A DNA stretch of 34,418 nucleotides from Bradyrhizobium sp. (GTDB lineage: Bacteria; Pseudomonadota; Alphaproteobacteria; Rhizobiales; Xanthobacteraceae). Shown one piece after another: positions 1 to 7,799 of this stretch (position 1 is the stretch's first letter; each line of letters begins with the position of its first letter). Location: the NCBI GenBank assembly GCA_030681365.1, contig JAUXWH010000023.1, forward strand, positions 1 through 34,418, read 5' to 3'. A model generated the notes under the pieces. That model was not told the DNA's origin. It did no database searches and saw nothing but the letters and a program-made list of their open reading frames with translations. The position numbers and the translations under genes are program-made.

Positions 1-52
1 GGGACGCCCTTGTCCGGATCGGGCCGGGGCCAGAATATCAGGAAAAACAGCC

Positions 53-619
53 TTGAAAGTCATCGCCAGTTCTATTCGCAAGGGCAACGTCATCGAGCAA
101 GACGGCAAGCTTTACGTGGTTCTGACCGCCGAGAACATCCACCCCGGCAAGGGAACTCCGGTCAGCCAGATCGAAATGCGCCGAATCAGCGACGGGGTAA
201 AGGTTTCCGAGCGCTACAAGACCACGGACCAGGTGGAGAAGGCGACCATCGAGGACCACAACTACAATTACCTCTATGAGGACGCCGACGGCTTTCACTT
301 CATGAATACCGAGAACTACGACCAGGTTCAGGTGCCCAAGGACGTGATCGGCAACGCCAAGTCCTTCCTGCAGGAAAACATGACCGTCAAGCTCTCGCTT
401 CACGGCGTGGTTCCGGTGGCGATCCAGATGCCGCAGCGCGCGACGCTGGAAGTCGTGGAAACCGAACCGGTCACCAAGGGCCAGACCGCTTCGTCTTCCT
501 ACAAGCCTGCCATCCTTTCCAATGGCTTGCGCACCAACGTGCCGCCGCATATCGGCGTCGGAACCCGCATTGTGGTCATGACCGAGGACGGATCCTACGT
601 GGAACGCGCCAAGGATTAG
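53..619 (+). CDS. efp: Elongation factor P
   Basis: EF-P binds between the ribosomal P and E sites in the cytoplasm and rescues ribosomes stalled on polyproline. The 188-residue product has the usual family length and the three-domain layout: an N-terminal KOW-like domain, then two OB folds, with the conserved C-terminal segment [18 protein letters not shown]. The modified loop reads HPGKGTP, with Lys33 at the tip, so a lysine-type modification (EpmA/EpmB-like) is expected; no modification enzyme is visible here. The start is TTG at 53, preceded by AGGAAA at 40-45, and matches the family N-terminus MKVIAS. The M23 peptidase gene follows 55 bases downstream on the same strand. Confidence 0.97.
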   Translation: MKVIASSIRKGNVIEQDGKLYVVLTAENIHPGKGTPVSQIEMRRISDGVKVSERYKTTDQVEKATIEDHNYNYLYEDADGFHFMNTENYDQVQVPKDVIGNAKSFLQENMTVKLSLHGVVPVAIQMPQRATLEVVETEPVTKGQTASSSYKPAILSNGLRTNVPPHIGVGTRIVVMTEDGSYVERAKD

Positions 620-674
620 GCAAGGATCGGCCAAGGATCAGGCGACTCGATAATGGCGCCGGGGGAGCGACGCA

Positions 675-2306
675 TTGGCTACGAAAGCGGTCCGGTTCGT
701 CACGCGTTGGCTGGCACCCTTCGTTCTGCTTCCGGCCGGCCTGCCGGTTGCAGTCGCCGATGAGTTCCGGACTCCGTCGGTTTCAGCCGTGCGCATCGAA
801 TGGCGTGCGGCCCTCGACCAGCTGAGAGCCGAGATCAACACCCGGCCGGCGGTCGCGTCCAACTTCACCTTTTCCGGCCGGCGGCGGCTGCCGGGCTACG
901 ATTCCCGCACCATGCCGGCACTGCTGCAGTTGAATGCGGTGACGGCGCCGATCTTCGCCGGTATCGGGCGAAGCCGGGTGCCGGTGCTGCTGCCGTTCGA
1001 CACCGCGGCGTTTCTGGAGGCCCGGCTCAGCGCCACCCCGGCGAGCCCGTCGCTGGCGCGCTTTCAGGCGGACTTCGGGCCCGCCGACCTGTTCGACGCC
1101 GGCCCCGCCGGCTACGACGCGGTGTTTTCGCTGGAACCCGGCGCGGGCGACGGCATGCCGCGGCGGACGTTTGCAAAACCGATCGAAGTGCAGATCACCG
1201 GCTCGAGCCTGATCTACGACATCAGCGATCCCCTCGGCGGCAAGGGTGAGCCGGTCAAGTCGCTGACAGGGGAATTCCCCGACCTGCGCCGTTTCATCCG
1301 GGAAGGCTATGTGCGCTATGCCTTCACGCGGTTCGGCGCTCCCTATGTGGTGTCGATCCAGTGCCTCGACTCGACGCCGCGGCCGCGGCGGCTGGCCTGC
1401 CGTGAGGCCTATCCGGTCGCCGAACGGTTCCTGAAAGCGCTGCGCGTCGCCGGCGGTCTGCCCTCGCGGCAATTTATGGACACCCCTTCCGGTGTCGCCG
1501 AGCGGCCGCTGCAGCGCTCCCCTGATTTCAGCTATCGCCCGCCCGGTGACATCATTGCCAACACCGGCTTTCGCAAGCAGGGCGGCCGCGCTGACTTTAC
1601 CGCCTACTCGCAAATCCGCTTTCCGCTGGAGAAGGCTCCGGCCTTTGCGCATTCCCAATCCTTCATGAAGCGCCGGGCACGCGAGAAGCCCGGCGAGGCG
1701 GCCGGCCATAACGGCGGCTATAATTCAGGCTATCCTTGGCAGGATAATTTTTGCGAAGCCCGCAGTTTCGGCGTCGGCCAATGCGCCGCCGGATATGGCC
1801 ACCAGGGGCAGGATATCCGTGCCGGCGAATGTGAAGGTGTCAGTGAAGGCGGCGGCGAATGCGATCCCAGGCAGCAGGGGGTGGTCGCGGTTCGCGACAG
1901 CGTCGTGATCCGCTCGCCGAAGCAGCAGGCGGTGACCCTGCAGGTCAACAGCCATACCGAACATATCCGCTTCCGCTACATGCATATGAATCCGGTGAGC
2001 CTCGATGCCGACGGCGTGCTCAACGGACGCCTCCTCGCGGAGGGCGAAAGGTTCGGCGTGGTCTCGAATTATCTCGACTATCCCAACGGCACCAGCCGCC
2101 ACCTGCATTTCGACGTGCAGGTGTTCACGCGCGACGGCTGGCTCTGGGTCAATCCCTACGTCACCCTGATCTCGGCCTATGAACGCCTGATCCGCGGACG
2201 CGGACGCGAGACCGGGCCCCAGGCGGCGCCGGCGTCAACCGTGGCGAATGCGTCGTCGAAGGATGTGCTTCGTCGCCTCGATGCAAAGGAAAGCGGCGAG
2301 AACTGA
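675..2306 (+). CDS. Secreted M23 (LytM-type) metallopeptidase
   Basis: Probable exported zinc endopeptidase acting on peptidoglycan cross-links. The 543-residue product opens with a Sec-type signal peptide (about residues 1-28, ending AVA-DEF). About 330 residues of unassigned sequence follow, then a C-terminal M23 domain. The zinc ligands are visible: H376 and D380 in GHQGQDI, and H476/H478 in RHLHFD. Six cysteines, four of them clustered just around the first zinc motif, suggest disulfides after export. The start is TTG at 675 with GGGGGAG at 661-667; no better in-frame ATG precedes the signal peptide. It ends 16 bases before the convergent AhpD-like gene. The N-terminal half is not recognised; it could be a regulatory or substrate-recognition domain. 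Confidence 0.88.
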   Translation: MATKAVRFVTRWLAPFVLLPAGLPVAVADEFRTPSVSAVRIEWRAALDQLRAEINTRPAVASNFTFSGRRRLPGYDSRTMPALLQLNAVTAPIFAGIGRSRVPVLLPFDTAAFLEARLSATPASPSLARFQADFGPADLFDAGPAGYDAVFSLEPGAGDGMPRRTFAKPIEVQITGSSLIYDISDPLGGKGEPVKSLTGEFPDLRRFIREGYVRYAFTRFGAPYVVSIQCLDSTPRPRRLACREAYPVAERFLKALRVAGGLPSRQFMDTPSGVAERPLQRSPDFSYRPPGDIIANTGFRKQGGRADFTAYSQIRFPLEKAPAFAHSQSFMKRRAREKPGEAAGHNGGYNSGYPWQDNFCEARSFGVGQCAAGYGHQGQDIRAGECEGVSEGGGECDPRQQGVVAVRDSVVIRSPKQQAVTLQVNSHTEHIRFRYMHMNPVSLDADGVLNGRLLAEGERFGVVSNYLDYPNGTSRHLHFDVQVFTRDGWLWVNPYVTLISAYERLIRGRGRETGPQAAPASTVANASSKDVLRRLDAKESGEN

Positions 2307-2322
2307 TCGCCGGGACCGACCG

Positions 2323-2799
2323 CTATGACGCGGCCTTGGGCGCTGACGGCCGCACCGGCGGGGTCCAGCGATAGCTGGCCCCGAACCTGTTCCAGACATT
2401 GATCGACGCGATCGCGGAGGTCAGGTAGGTCAGCTCCTTCTCGGAAAACTCCGCACTCGCCTGCGCATATACCTCGTCACTCACGCCGCCGGCCAGCAAC
2501 GTCAACGCCTCGGTCCATGCCAGAGCCGCGCGCTCGCGCGCCGAGAACAGCGGCGCCTCGCGCCAGACCACGACGAGGTTGAGCTTGTCGGCCGACAGGC
2601 CGAACTTCTCGCCCTGCAGAATGTGATACTGAACGCAGAAGGCGCAGCCGTTGATCTGCGAGGCGCGCAGCTTGATCAGCTCCAGCAGCTGCATGTCGAT
2701 TCCGGCCTTGGCGGCGAACTGGCCGAGCGCGAGCACCGCGTCAAAGACATCCGGCGCCAGCGCCTTGAAGTCTGCGTACTCGCTGCGGGCATGTGACAT
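2323..2799 (-). CDS. Carboxymuconolactone decarboxylase / AhpD-family protein
   Basis: A 158-residue all-helical protein of the CMD/AhpD-like superfamily. The redox motif C52-A-F-C55 followed by H59 (GCAFCVQYH) is the AhpD-type peroxidase-associated pattern rather than the catalytic pattern of true carboxymuconolactone decarboxylase, so a thiol-based peroxide or electrophile-reducing role is more likely. I chose the ATG at 2799 (MSHARSEY) because the GAGGTG Shine-Dalgarno at 2807-2812 leaves no room for the GTG at 2808 or the ATG at 2805. The gene is divergent from a MarR regulator across 53 bases that carry two dyads, which suggests MarR control. The substrate is unknown. Confidence 0.9.
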   Translation of the reverse strand: MSHARSEYADFKALAPDVFDAVLALGQFAAKAGIDMQLLELIKLRASQINGCAFCVQYHILQGEKFGLSADKLNLVVVWREAPLFSARERAALAWTEALTLLAGGVSDEVYAQASAEFSEKELTYLTSAIASINVWNRFGASYRWTPPVRPSAPKAAS

Positions 2800-2816
2800 C
2801 GTCATCACCTCATGTT

Positions 2817-2850
2817 ATCAGTATGCTGATTTATTATAAGAGCCCTTATA
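2817..2850. promoter_or_regulatory. Two adjacent dyads in the AhpD-MarR divergent promoter region
   Basis: Two perfect short inverted repeats lie back to back. The first is ATCAG-TATG-CTGAT at 2817-2830. The second is TATAAG-AGCC-CTTATA at 2835-2850. They fill almost the whole gap between the two divergent start codons (2799 and 2853), in an AT-rich patch that differs from the GC-rich surroundings. MarR proteins usually bind such dyads over divergent promoters, so these are candidate operators. This is inference from position and symmetry only. Confidence 0.5.
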
Positions 2851-2852
2851 TC

Positions 2853-3440
2853 ATGCGCAAGATAAAGGCATTGGCAAAATCGCACCCGGCTCGAAAGGCG
2901 CCAAAACGACGAAAACCGGGCGCCGCGTCAAAATCGGCGCCAGGCCGGCAAAACTTCCGCCCGGCTCCCGATCGCGCCGGCGTCTGCCCGCCGCCGCCGG
3001 GCAAGGGCAAGCGCGGCGAACAAGGCCACGTTGCCTATCTCCTGCGGCAGGCCCAGGCCGCGGCCCGGCTGACGCTGGAACGGCGGCTGGCAGATCTCGG
3101 GATCACCCCGCCGCAATTCTCGGTCCTGACCATGCTGCGGGCCTATCCGGGCCTGTCGGGCGCGGATCTCGCCCGGGTGGCGCTGCTGACCCCGCAGACC
3201 GTCGGGGTCATCATCCGCAACCTGGAACGCGATGGGGCCATCAGGAAGTCGCCTCATCCCGTCCACGGCCGGGTGCTGCAATGGACGCTGACCCGCCGCG
3301 GCGGCGCTCTGCTCGACCGATGCCGCCGTCACGTCCAGGCGCTGGAACGGCGCCTGGTCGTCGGGCTCAGCGCCAGGGCGCAAGCGACAGTGCGGCGCTG
3401 GCTGTCCAAAATTGCCGCAGACCTGCAGCAGGATCGCTAG
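2853..3440 (+). CDS. MarR-family transcriptional regulator with basic N-terminal tail
   Basis: A 195-residue winged-helix regulator. The MarR core runs from about residue 57 (GHVAYLLRQAQAAARLTL) through the recognition region LSGADLARVALLTPQTVGVIIRNLERDGAI to the wing (HPVHGRVLQWTLTRRG). An unusual 55-residue tail rich in Lys, Arg, Pro and Ala precedes it and contains Cys45; Cys157 lies in the dimerisation helices. The start at ATG 2853 is the first that does not overlap the divergent gene, but no strong Shine-Dalgarno is visible, so a later start that trims the tail is possible. It probably controls the divergent AhpD-like gene and itself, perhaps in response to oxidants. Confidence 0.88.
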   Translation: MRKIKALAKSHPARKAPKRRKPGAASKSAPGRQNFRPAPDRAGVCPPPPGKGKRGEQGHVAYLLRQAQAAARLTLERRLADLGITPPQFSVLTMLRAYPGLSGADLARVALLTPQTVGVIIRNLERDGAIRKSPHPVHGRVLQWTLTRRGGALLDRCRRHVQALERRLVVGLSARAQATVRRWLSKIAADLQQDR

Positions 3441-3496
3441 TTCCAGCGGCGCTTTGACCTCTGCCGCGCCGCCGCCCTCGCCGCTAGACTGTCCCG

Positions 3497-4732
3497 ATGA
3501 ACCATTTTGATTCTCTTTTTACCCCGACCCGCCGCGCCTTGCTGCGATCGACCCTCGGCGCCGGCGCCCTGCTCGCGCATCCCCTCGCGGCGTTTGCCGC
3601 GGCCCCGCCGGGCTTCGACCAGTGGCGCGACAAATTTCGCGCCCGGGCCCACGCGAAAGGCGTTTCGGATGCGACCTACACCCGGGTGATGGGCCGCATC
3701 GAACCCGACATGTCCGTGTTCAAGCAGATGGCGAAGCAGCCCGAGTTCCACGAGCAGATCTGGCAATACATCAATCGCCGCGCTTCCGATTGGCGCATCA
3801 CCGCCGGCAAGGAAGCGCTGCGCAAGAACGCGGCGCTGTTCGCGCGGATCGAACAGGATTTTGGCGTCGAGCGCGGCACGCTGCTGGCGCTGTGGGGCGT
3901 CGAGTCCGCCTATGGCGATCCCCTGGTGCAGCAGAACCATATGCGCCCGATATTTCCTGCGCTCGCGGCACTGGCCTGGAACGAGCCGCGCCGCCGCGGC
4001 TATTGGGAAACCGAGCTGATCAACGCGCTCAAGATCGTCGATCGCGGCTGGAGCACGCCGGAGGAGATGCGCGGATCATGGGCCGGCGCGATGGGCCATA
4101 CCCAGTGGATGCCGGAAGTTTGGCTCAATGTCGGGACCGACTACGACCGGGACGGAAAAGTCTCGCCATTCGGAAAACCTGACGACGCGCTCGGCTCCAG
4201 CGCACGCTATCTGGTCAATCGCGGCAAATATCGCCGCGGCGAACATTGGGGCTATGAGGTGCAGGCACCCGGCGCATCCTCCAGCGGCAATCGCACCTAT
4301 GCGTCGTGGGCAAAGGCCGGCGTGAAGCGTGCCGACGGCCAGCCGTTCCCGCATCCCAATGCAGGCGCGCAGATGTGGGTGCCGGTCGCCGGCGGCCCGG
4401 CGTTCCTGCTCGGTCCGAATTTTTACGCGGTGCGCAGCTACAACCCCTCGATGAACTACGCGCTGGCGATCTGCCATCTCGGCGACCGCATTCTGGGCGG
4501 CCCGCCCTTCATCCAGCCATTCCCCGGCTCCGAGCGTGTCATGACGCTCGCCGAAATACAGGAAATGCAGACCCGATTGACAAAAGCCGGCTTCGACACC
4601 GGCGGCACCGACGGCCGCGTCGGCAACGACACCATGAAGGCGGTCAAGGCCTATCAGACCAAGATGGGGCTGGTACCCGCCGACGGTTACGGCGGGCTGA
4701 AGGTGCTGGCGCGGTTGCGGCAGGGACCGTAG
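3497..4732 (+). CDS. Lytic murein transglycosylase (MltB/SLT_3 type) with peptidoglycan-binding domain
   Basis: Cleaves the MurNAc-GlcNAc bond of peptidoglycan to give 1,6-anhydro ends, in the periplasm. The 411-residue product starts with TRRALLRSTL and a hydrophobic stretch ending AAFAA, compatible with a Tat or Sec signal peptide (about residues 1-36). The catalytic domain spans about residues 38-340, with the expected glutamate E136 in LWGVESAYGD and the family motif GAMGHTQWMP. A C-terminal PG_binding_1 domain (about 350-411) reads LTKAGFDTGGTDGRVGNDT. No lipobox is present, so it is soluble rather than lipid-anchored like E. coli MltB. It stands alone between MarR (+) and the convergent SDR (-). 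Confidence 0.93.
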   Translation: MNHFDSLFTPTRRALLRSTLGAGALLAHPLAAFAAAPPGFDQWRDKFRARAHAKGVSDATYTRVMGRIEPDMSVFKQMAKQPEFHEQIWQYINRRASDWRITAGKEALRKNAALFARIEQDFGVERGTLLALWGVESAYGDPLVQQNHMRPIFPALAALAWNEPRRRGYWETELINALKIVDRGWSTPEEMRGSWAGAMGHTQWMPEVWLNVGTDYDRDGKVSPFGKPDDALGSSARYLVNRGKYRRGEHWGYEVQAPGASSSGNRTYASWAKAGVKRADGQPFPHPNAGAQMWVPVAGGPAFLLGPNFYAVRSYNPSMNYALAICHLGDRILGGPPFIQPFPGSERVMTLAEIQEMQTRLTKAGFDTGGTDGRVGNDTMKAVKAYQTKMGLVPADGYGGLKVLARLRQGP

Positions 4733-4749
4733 GGCAGCCGCCGCTCCTC

Positions 4750-5559
4750 TTACCCCTGCCTTACCGCGCCGCCCGCGTTCATGCCGCCGTCGATCACCAG
4801 TTCCGTTCCGGTGACATAGCGCGAGGCGTCGGACGCCAGATAAAGCACTCCGCCGGCGATTTCGATGGCATGGCCGGCGCGGCCGAGCGGCGTCGCCAGT
4901 TTCGCGCGTTCTTCCGGATCGATCGGGGCATTTTGCCCGCTGCCCGACGCTTCGGTCGGAATCTTGCCCCAGATCGGCGTGTCGATAATGCCGGGATGCA
5001 CCGAGTTGACCCGGATGCCGTCGCCAAAGGATGCGCATTCCATCGCGATCGCCTTGGCGAACAGCCGCACGCCGCCCTTGGTCGCGCAGTAACCGGCCAG
5101 CGTTTGCGCGCCGCGCAGTCCCGCCAGCGACGACATCATGATGATCGAGCCGCCGCCGGTCCGGCGCATCAGCGGCAGCGAGTGCTTCACCGACAGAAAC
5201 ACGCCGTCGAGATTGATCGCGGTCTGCCGCCGCCAGTCTTCCAGCGACATGTGGACGATCGACGGCACCGAAATGCCGATGCCGGCGTTGGACACCAGGA
5301 TATCGAGCCGGTCGTAGCGTTTTCCCACGTCGGCCACCACCTCCTCCCAGCGCGGCTCGCTGGTGACATCCTGATGCAGGAAAACGGCCTCGTGTCCGGC
5401 CTTCGTGATGGCGGTTACGATTTCGGGGCCCCTGAGATCGTCAATATCGGTGACGACAACCCTTGCGCCTTCGCGCGCCAGCAACTCGGCGACCGCAGCA
5501 CCAATGCCGGACGAACCGCCCGTGACCAGCGCGACCTTACCCTCAACCTGCCCCGTCAT
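4750..5559 (-). CDS. SDR-family oxidoreductase
   Basis: A 269-residue classical short-chain dehydrogenase/reductase. Visible motifs are the Rossmann glycine motif TGGSSGIG (residues 13-20), an Asp after beta-2 (VVVTDID) that favours NAD over NADP, NAGIGI at 91-96, Ser143/144 and the YxxxK pair Y157/K161, and the C-terminal VIDGGMNAGG. The ATG at 5559 is preferred to the GTG at 5565 because the GGGAG Shine-Dalgarno sits five bases upstream of the ATG. It lies 32 bases downstream of recJ on the same strand, so co-transcription is likely though functional linkage is doubtful. Substrate not predictable; glucose- or hydroxysteroid-type dehydrogenases are close in motif layout. Confidence 0.9.
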   Translation of the reverse strand: MTGQVEGKVALVTGGSSGIGAAVAELLAREGARVVVTDIDDLRGPEIVTAITKAGHEAVFLHQDVTSEPRWEEVVADVGKRYDRLDILVSNAGIGISVPSIVHMSLEDWRRQTAINLDGVFLSVKHSLPLMRRTGGGSIIMMSSLAGLRGAQTLAGYCATKGGVRLFAKAIAMECASFGDGIRVNSVHPGIIDTPIWGKIPTEASGSGQNAPIDPEERAKLATPLGRAGHAIEIAGGVLYLASDASRYVTGTELVIDGGMNAGGAVRQG

Positions 5560-5591
5560 TTCCACTCCCGTTGTTATCGTGTTTGTTGGTT

Positions 5592-7433
5592 TTATCGGAT
5601 CATCGCCGGGCCCTGATCGGGCACGGCGACATCAATCACGCGAAACTGCACCCGCTCGGTGCCCTGCCAGCGATCGACCGCGAGCGATCCCGCGACATGC
5701 AGGGGCTGGCCGCGATGCTGGGTCAGCGCATTGCCGAGCTTTTGCCCGACCGCGCGAAATGCGATGCCGTTGACGATGGCGCCGTCGCCGGATTTGAAGC
5801 GCAGCCGCAAATGCGCCTGCCCGACTTCATCGGCATAGACAAGCTGATGCGACGGCAGCGCCACCACCGGCTCGGGATTGCCGCTGCCGAAGGGACCGGC
5901 GCGATTGAGCATGACGGCGAAATCCGGGGTCACGCTGCGCGCGCTGACGGCGCCGTCGATGAACAGCTCGTTTTCGTGCCGCGAATTGGCAACGTCGGCG
6001 GCCAGCGTGCTTTCCATGTAGGCGCGGAATTCCGCCAGCCGCTCCTTGCGCAGCGTGACGCCGGCGGCCATCGCGTGACCGCCGCCCTTCATCAACAGCC
6101 CCTCCTTCACCGCCTGCCGCACCGCCTTGCCAAGGTCGACGCCGGAGATCGAGCGGCCGGATCCGGTGCCGATGCCGCCCGGCTCCAGCGCAATGGCAAA
6201 AGCCGGCCGCGAGAATTTTTCCTTCAGCCGCGAAGCGACCAGACCGACCACGCCCGGATGCCAGCCCTCCGACGCCGTGACGATCACCGCCCCCTTGTCT
6301 TCCAGCCCGAGCGAGGCCAGCGCCTCGGCCTCGGCCTGCGCTTCCGCCATCTGCTCGATGACTCGGCGCTCGATGTTGAGGCGGTCAAGTTCGGCGGCGG
6401 TCCGTGCGGCTTCCGAAGTATCGCCTTCCAGCAGCAGCCGCACCCCGAGGTCGGCACGCCCGATCCGTCCCCCCGCATTGATGCGCGGCCCGAGCATGAA
6501 ACCGAGATGCCAGGCTTCCGGCGGGCCGTTCAGCCGCGACACGTCCATCAGCGCGGTGAGTCCGACATGATCGCGCCGCCGCATCGCGATCAGGCCTTTT
6601 GCCACAAAGGCGCGGTTGAGCCCGATCAACGGCGCGACGTCGGCGACAGTGCCGAGCGCGACAAGGTGCAGCATGCCGAGCAGATCGGGTTCCGGCATTT
6701 CGCCGGTCCAGAACCCACGCGTCCGAAGTTCCCGGTTGACCGCGACCAGCGTGACCAGCACGAGACCAATCGCGGCGAGATGACCGAGGCCGGAGAGATC
6801 GTCAGGCCGGTTCGGATTGACCAGCGCGTCGACCTCCGGCAATTCCTCACCGGACTGATGATGATCGATCACGACCACGGACATCCCGAGCCGCCGGGCT
6901 TCGGCCAGCGGCTCCAAACTGGTGGTGCCGCAATCCACCGTCACCAGCAGCGTGGCGCCCTTGCCCGCCAGCATGCGGATGGCTTCGGTGTTGGGGCCGT
7001 AGCCTTCAAAGATCCTGTCGGGAATATGAATCAGCGGATCGAGCCCGCAATGGCGCAGGTGCCACGCCAGCAGCGCCGCCGAGGTGGCGCCGTCGACATC
7101 GTAATCGCCGAAGATCGCAACCTGCTCGCGCCGCATGGCGGCATCCGCGATGCGTTTGGCGGCGGCCTCCATCTGGGTCACGGTGTAGGGATCAGGCATC
7201 ATCTTGCGAATGGTCGGATCGAGAAAATCCTCGACCGCGTCGAGTTCGACGTCCCGCCCCGCCAGCACGCGCGCCAGCATTTCAGGCAATTGATAGCGCT
7301 GCGCGATCGCCAGCGCCCGCGCCGCGCCGCGCGCATCGAGCCGGTCGCGCCACAGCTTTCCTGTCGCCGAGCGCGCGACGCCTAGAAACGCCGGTGGCGC
7401 TTCGACGGGCAATGCGGATGCGGGGAGCGTCAT
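5592..7433 (-). CDS. recJ: Single-stranded-DNA-specific exonuclease RecJ
   Basis: A 5'-to-3' ssDNA exonuclease acting in RecFOR recombination, mismatch and base-excision repair. The 613-residue product has the DHH-family metal motifs: DYDVDG at residues 110-115, VDCGT near 167, DHH at 190-192, and the DHHA1 motif GGHAMAAG toward the C-terminus, followed by an OB-like domain. The frame stays open 69 codons further upstream, but that extension is low-complexity and not RecJ-like; the ATG at 7433 gives the family N-terminus. The Shine-Dalgarno (GAAAG) is weak. In many Alphaproteobacteria recJ lies near hom and glpX; here the same genes occur about 3 kb away, separated by a dehalogenase, a GNAT gene and a sensor gene. 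Confidence 0.96.
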   Translation of the reverse strand: MTLPASALPVEAPPAFLGVARSATGKLWRDRLDARGAARALAIAQRYQLPEMLARVLAGRDVELDAVEDFLDPTIRKMMPDPYTVTQMEAAAKRIADAAMRREQVAIFGDYDVDGATSAALLAWHLRHCGLDPLIHIPDRIFEGYGPNTEAIRMLAGKGATLLVTVDCGTTSLEPLAEARRLGMSVVVIDHHQSGEELPEVDALVNPNRPDDLSGLGHLAAIGLVLVTLVAVNRELRTRGFWTGEMPEPDLLGMLHLVALGTVADVAPLIGLNRAFVAKGLIAMRRRDHVGLTALMDVSRLNGPPEAWHLGFMLGPRINAGGRIGRADLGVRLLLEGDTSEAARTAAELDRLNIERRVIEQMAEAQAEAEALASLGLEDKGAVIVTASEGWHPGVVGLVASRLKEKFSRPAFAIALEPGGIGTGSGRSISGVDLGKAVRQAVKEGLLMKGGGHAMAAGVTLRKERLAEFRAYMESTLAADVANSRHENELFIDGAVSARSVTPDFAVMLNRAGPFGSGNPEPVVALPSHQLVYADEVGQAHLRLRFKSGDGAIVNGIAFRAVGQKLGNALTQHRGQPLHVAGSLAVDRWQGTERVQFRVIDVAVPDQGPAMIR

Positions 7434-7799
7434 GATGCTTTCAGCAGGCGGCGCGAAGGGCGGGAACGACAACGGGAATTGCGGCAGTTGGGAAGTTCCT
7501 CCCCAATCTTGAGGAGAATCGGAGCGAACGGGCCGTAGGCGGTCCGGCGACAATTCGAGACGTACGACCCCGTTCACCGATGGTACAAGGCCGGGTCGTC
7601 GGCGGCAATTGCTGAAAAAATCGGCTAACTGCCGAAACAAGATGCAGATCTTGTTGGTGTTTCTACCGTCCCGGTTTCCAGAAATTAAACCCGCGTTAGG
7701 CTGAATCGGTGAAAAGACCGAAGTATTCGATTTGTGCTTTTTTCTCCCGGTCCACCCGCTGAAGGCGGGTCATAGCCGCAACGCAGAGGAAGTCGGTCA
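7434..7799. other. Divergent intergenic region between recJ and the chemoreceptor-like gene
   Basis: This 366-base stretch has no convincing gene. It must hold promoters for recJ (-) and the sensor gene (+). Visible structure includes an 8-base perfect dyad at 7636-7655 and a hairpin ACCCGC-TGAAG-GCGGGT at 7754-7770, just upstream of the AGAGGA Shine-Dalgarno of the sensor gene. A weaker inverted repeat (CTCCCCAA/TTGAGGAG) lies near 7497-7516. I could not assign clear -35/-10 boxes. Confidence 0.6.
7636..7655. promoter_or_regulatory. Perfect 8-base dyad upstream of the sensor gene
   Basis: AACAAGAT, a four-base spacer GCAG, then ATCTTGTT: an exact inverted repeat in the AT-richer part of the recJ/sensor divergent gap. 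It could be an operator or a short hairpin; there is no T-run, so it is not a terminator. The regulator is unknown. Confidence 0.4.

Noticed and set aside
4306..7385. Long plus-strand frames (4306-5616 and 5571-7385) opposite the SDR and recJ genes
   Set aside because: They run through genes with intact motifs on the minus strand, and their products are His/Arg/Gly-rich with no family resemblance.
7434..7640. N-terminal extension of recJ
   Set aside because: The 69 extra residues are not RecJ-like and the internal ATG at 7433 gives the normal family N-terminus.
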